NCBI GenBank assembly: GCA_937891825.1 | Contig: CALAHN010000136.1 | Location: forward strand, 1-64,000 | Length of the DNA stretch: 64,000 nucleotides | Direction: 5' to 3' | DNA from: an uncultured Alphaproteobacteria bacterium | Lineage (GTDB): Bacteria; Pseudomonadota; Alphaproteobacteria; Bin95 | Shown here: piece by piece, positions 63,805 through 64,000 of the stretch | Layout of the letters: each line of letters starts with the position of its first letter | How positions within the stretch are numbered: position 1 is the first letter of the stretch | Notes under the pieces: generated by a model | Told to the model about the DNA's origin: nothing | Seen by the model: only the letters and a program-made list of their open reading frames with translations | The model's database searches: none | Position numbers and translations under genes: made by a program

Positions 63805-64000
63805 TTGGCGGTCTGGGCATGCGCCTGGGCCGCCGCCGTTCTGCCGGCCGCGGCCGATGAGCCGCCGGCGCGGGCGCATATCGGCTACGGCGCCGACCAC
63901 CCCCTGACGCAAAGCGGCTGGCGCGCGTTCGCCGACCGGTTGGGCCGGGAGAAATCGGCGCCGAAGCTCAGCCTGTTTCTGAACGGCCCGCCGCCGGACG
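63805..64000 (+). CDS. Partial TRAP-transporter binding protein (DctP-like), cut by the window edge
   Basis: From the TTG at 63805 the frame is open to the end of the window (65 codons). It starts with a signal-peptide-like stretch, then HIGYGADHPLTQSGWRAFA and LSLFLNGPPPD, which resemble the start of DctP-type periplasmic binding proteins of TRAP transporters. In-frame codons upstream of the TTG (RLRRCGIGA) would make a better charged n-region but offer no conventional start codon, so the true start is uncertain; the nine-G tract upstream may hide a frameshift. The rest of the gene lies beyond 64000. Confidence 0.5.
   Translation, partial: MAVWACAWAAAVLPAAADEPPARAHIGYGADHPLTQSGWRAFADRLGREKSAPKLSLFLNGPPPD

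Overview
The window reads as an ordinary, gene-dense chromosomal segment of a high-GC alphaproteobacterium, probably Rhodospirillales-like (the order is inference). Three things point there: the cytochrome oxidase order ctaC-ctaD-ctaB-small protein-ctaG-ctaE-DUF983-SURF1, a three-gene proton-translocating transhydrogenase (pntAA-pntAB-pntB), and homologues of several mitochondrial proteins (ETF-ubiquinone oxidoreductase, SDHAF4/DUF1674, the Mth938/NDUFAF3 fold beside secDF, Cox11, SURF1). I see no phage, insertion sequence or CRISPR array.

Layout. 0.2-1.7 kb: an HD-GYP protein followed by a scar made of two gene remnants (the 3' end of a duplicated SDR and the C-terminal end of an O-methyltransferase). 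1.7-8.4 kb (minus): a five-gene run of an RND efflux pump with its adaptor, an FAD amine oxidoreductase, a VOC protein and a 3-hydroxybutyrate-dehydrogenase-like SDR. 8.5-11.9 kb: a methyltransferase, a thioredoxin-like fusion protein of unknown function and an unknown membrane protein. 11.9-17.4 kb: a catabolic block with a Rieske ring-hydroxylating oxygenase (alpha and beta), EthD-type protein, zinc alcohol dehydrogenase and MFS transporter, with a crotonase-fold gene transcribed divergently. 17.4-22.1 kb: hydantoinase B/A subunits and a NodB-type deacetylase, then tRNA-Gly(CCC). 22.3-27.4 kb: radical SAM enzyme, orphan LeuD, leucine-dehydrogenase-like enzyme, an unknown protein coupled to it, GST and a CaiB-type CoA-transferase. 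27.4-31.0 kb (minus): P450 with its own 3Fe-4S ferredoxin, LLM oxidoreductase and aminotransferase.

31.0-43.4 kb is housekeeping: Mth938-like protein, secF, secD, yajC; an MscS-type channel; ispE, a TPR protein, ETF-QO, a uracil-DNA glycosylase homologue lacking the iron-sulfur cysteines, and tldD. 43.6-49.7 kb is the aa3-type oxidase operon, including a 59-residue single-membrane-span protein. 49.7-54.8 kb (minus): pntAA-pntAB-pntB, a HAD-type dehalogenase-like gene and leucyl aminopeptidase. 54.9-60.8 kb: SDHAF4-like protein, then rph-rdgB-hemW, an enoyl-CoA hydratase, an SDR and a photolyase. The last 3 kb hold an XRE regulator behind a 349-bp AT-rich leader with an inverted repeat, a good intrinsic terminator, two tandem paralogous SDRs of the HSD17B4 type, and the start of a TRAP-transporter-like binding protein that runs off the edge.

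Functionally the segment combines respiration and its assembly factors with an acyl-CoA/aromatic catabolic repertoire (SDRs, crotonases, CaiB, Rieske oxygenase, P450, hydantoinases, ETF-QO). The least explained items are the thioredoxin-like fusion at 9.5-11.0 kb, the gene coupled to the leucine-dehydrogenase-like enzyme at 25.0 kb, the remnant junction at 1.35-1.7 kb, and the control region of the XRE gene at 61 kb. I did not find a clear new defence or mobile system.
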